A stretch of 64,000 nt of DNA, from positions 62,001 through 126,000 of the forward strand of contig NZ_BMVB01000008.1 in NCBI RefSeq assembly GCF_014650495.1, written 5' to 3'. A model generated the notes under the pieces. The model saw only the letters and a program-made list of their open reading frames with translations. It had not been told where the DNA came from and did not search any database. Every line of letters begins with the position of its first letter. Positions within the stretch are counted from its first letter, which is position 1. Both the position numbers and the translations under genes were made by a program. The DNA is from Streptomyces cinnamoneus (GTDB lineage: Bacteria; Actinomycetota; Actinomycetes; Streptomycetales; Streptomycetaceae). Shown piece after piece: positions 62,978 to 64,000 of the stretch.

Positions 62978-63232
62978 ATGGCACACAAGAAGGGCGCATC
63001 GTCCACCCGGAACGGTCGCGACTCCAACGCTCAGCGGCTCGGCGTGAAGCGCTTCGGCGGTCAGGTCGTCAACGCCGGTGAGATCCTGGTCCGCCAGCGC
63101 GGCACCCACTTCCACCCGGGCGCCGGTGTCGGTCGCGGCGGCGACGACACCCTGTTCGCGCTGCAGGCCGGTGCGGTGCAGTTCGGCACCCACCGTGGCC
63201 GCAAGGTCGTCAACATCGTTCCGGCCGTCTGA
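62978..63232 (+). CDS. rpmA: 50S ribosomal protein L27
   Basis: An 84-aa L27. The start [20 protein letters not shown] is the segment that reaches the peptidyl-transferase centre, and [17 protein letters not shown] follows. It lacks the cleaved N-terminal extension found in Firmicutes. A GAGGAG ribosome site precedes the ATG. Confidence 0.97.
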   Translation: MAHKKGASSTRNGRDSNAQRLGVKRFGGQVVNAGEILVRQRGTHFHPGAGVGRGGDDTLFALQAGAVQFGTHRGRKVVNIVPAV

Positions 63233-63263
63233 TCCATCGGATCCTGACGCCGTAGAGCGATAA

Positions 63264-63308
63264 CGAGGGCGGACCTCACTTCCCTACGGGGAAGCGGGTC
63301 CGCCCTCG
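63264..63308 (+). terminator. Terminator after rpmA
   Basis: A 12-bp outer stem (63264-63275 with 63297-63308) encloses a 6-bp inner hairpin. It separates rplU-rpmA from obg. Confidence 0.85.
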
Positions 63309-63380
63309 GCGCGTTACAACAGAGACAATCCCGTACGTCCCCGGCCTCCGGCGGGGGAGGCCCCTAGGAGGCACACCGCT

Positions 63381-64000
63381 ATGACCACCTTCGTGGACCG
63401 CGTCGAGCTGCACGTCGCCGCGGGTAACGGAGGCCACGGCTGCGCCTCCGTACACCGTGAGAAGTTCAAGCCGCTCGGCGGCCCCGACGGCGGCAACGGC
63501 GGCCGTGGCGGCGACGTGACGCTGGTCGTGGACCAGTCCGTCACCACGCTCCTCGAGTACCACCACAGCCCGCACCGCAAGGCCACCAACGGCAAGCCCG
63601 GCGAGGGCGGCAACCGCTCCGGCAAGGACGGCACGGACCTGGTCCTGCCGGTGCCGGACGGCACGGTCGTCCTCGACAAGCGCGGCAACGTCCTCGCGGA
63701 CCTCGTCGGCGAGGGCACCACCTACGTCGCCGCCCAGGGCGGCCGCGGCGGCCTCGGCAACGCCGCGCTGGCCTCGGCCCGCCGCAAGGCGCCGGGCTTC
63801 GCGCTGCTGGGCGTGCCGGGCGAGTCGCAGGACATCGTCCTGGAGCTGAAGACCGTCGCCGACGTGGCGCTGGTCGGCTACCCGAGCGCGGGCAAGTCCT
63901 CGCTGATCTCGGTGCTCTCCGCCGCCAAGCCGAAGATCGCGGACTACCCCTTCACCACGCTCGTCCCGAACCTGGGCGTCGTGACGGCCGGTGCGACCGT
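63381..64000 (+). CDS. obgE: Obg family GTPase, N-terminal part (3' truncated by window edge)
   Basis: The first 206 codons of Obg, a GTPase linked to 50S maturation and, in Streptomyces, to the onset of aerial growth. The Gly-rich Obg fold is clear ([45 protein letters not shown]). The GTPase domain begins with the P-loop [15 protein letters not shown] at about residues 165-179, and TTLVPNLG is in the switch region. GGAGG lies about 10 nt before the ATG. The rest is outside the window. Confidence 0.96.
   Translation, partial: MTTFVDRVELHVAAGNGGHGCASVHREKFKPLGGPDGGNGGRGGDVTLVVDQSVTTLLEYHHSPHRKATNGKPGEGGNRSGKDGTDLVLPVPDGTVVLDKRGNVLADLVGEGTTYVAAQGGRGGLGNAALASARRKAPGFALLGVPGESQDIVLELKTVADVALVGYPSAGKSSLISVLSAAKPKIADYPFTTLVPNLGVVTAGAT

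Overview
The window is high-GC actinobacterial chromosome and almost certainly Streptomyces. Codons end nearly always in G or C, TTA codons are very rare, and GTG starts are common. Gene order (asd, rpiB, nei, tig, clpP1-clpP2, clpX, valS, folC, ndk, mreBCD-pbp2-rodA, two radical-SAM genes, rne, rplU-rpmA-obg) is that of the conserved Streptomyces core. No insertion sequence, prophage or CRISPR array was seen.

Layout. 0-10 kb: the 3' end of asd, three related amino-acid permeases on the minus strand, bioY, rpiB, a Nei/Fpg glycosylase, an Eis-like acetyltransferase with an early TTA codon, and a SpoIIE-type phosphatase. 10.2-24.4 kb: a plus-strand accessory cluster closed by a strong terminator. 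It holds two small WXG100-like proteins, a small partner protein, a 796-aa polymorphic toxin with a C-terminal EndoU-type RNase domain, two overlapping putative immunity genes, two small membrane proteins, EccD, a MinD-like ATPase, the three-ATPase motor EccC and a C-terminal accessory protein. This looks like a type VII secretion (T7SS) locus with its own toxin cargo, but full-length EccB, EccE and the mycosin protease are not in the window. 24.5-31.2 kb: an acyltransferase, a small membrane protein, tRNA-Gly and tRNA-Pro, trigger factor and the ClpP1P2/ClpX protease genes, with a ClgR-like operator ahead of clpP1. 31.2-35.2 kb: an Rpn-family nuclease gene with a TTA codon, and three tandem paralogous membrane-anchored proteins. 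35.3-46.8 kb: valS, a surface-polysaccharide-like group (GT-C-like protein, GT2, UDP-GlcNAc 2-epimerase), a two-component pair, folC, a DUF4233 protein and ndk. 47.1-57.9 kb: the mre/pbp2/rodA elongation cluster, a CYTH-CHAD protein and the radical-SAM pair. 58.1 kb to the end: RNase E with a very long repetitive N-terminal arm, ribosomal proteins L21 and L27, and the start of obg.

How the parts work together. The accessory cluster would export an RNA-cleaving toxin through an EccC/EccD motor, the WXG100-like proteins serving as co-secreted partners and the two downstream proteins protecting the producer. The rest is housekeeping: proteostasis (Tig, ClpXP), translation (valS, tRNAs, L21, L27, Obg), RNA decay (RNase E), folate and nucleotide metabolism, and lateral wall/spore wall synthesis (MreBCD, PBP2, RodA). 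Several genes show a -10 hexamer exactly 7 nt before the start codon, pointing to leaderless transcripts.
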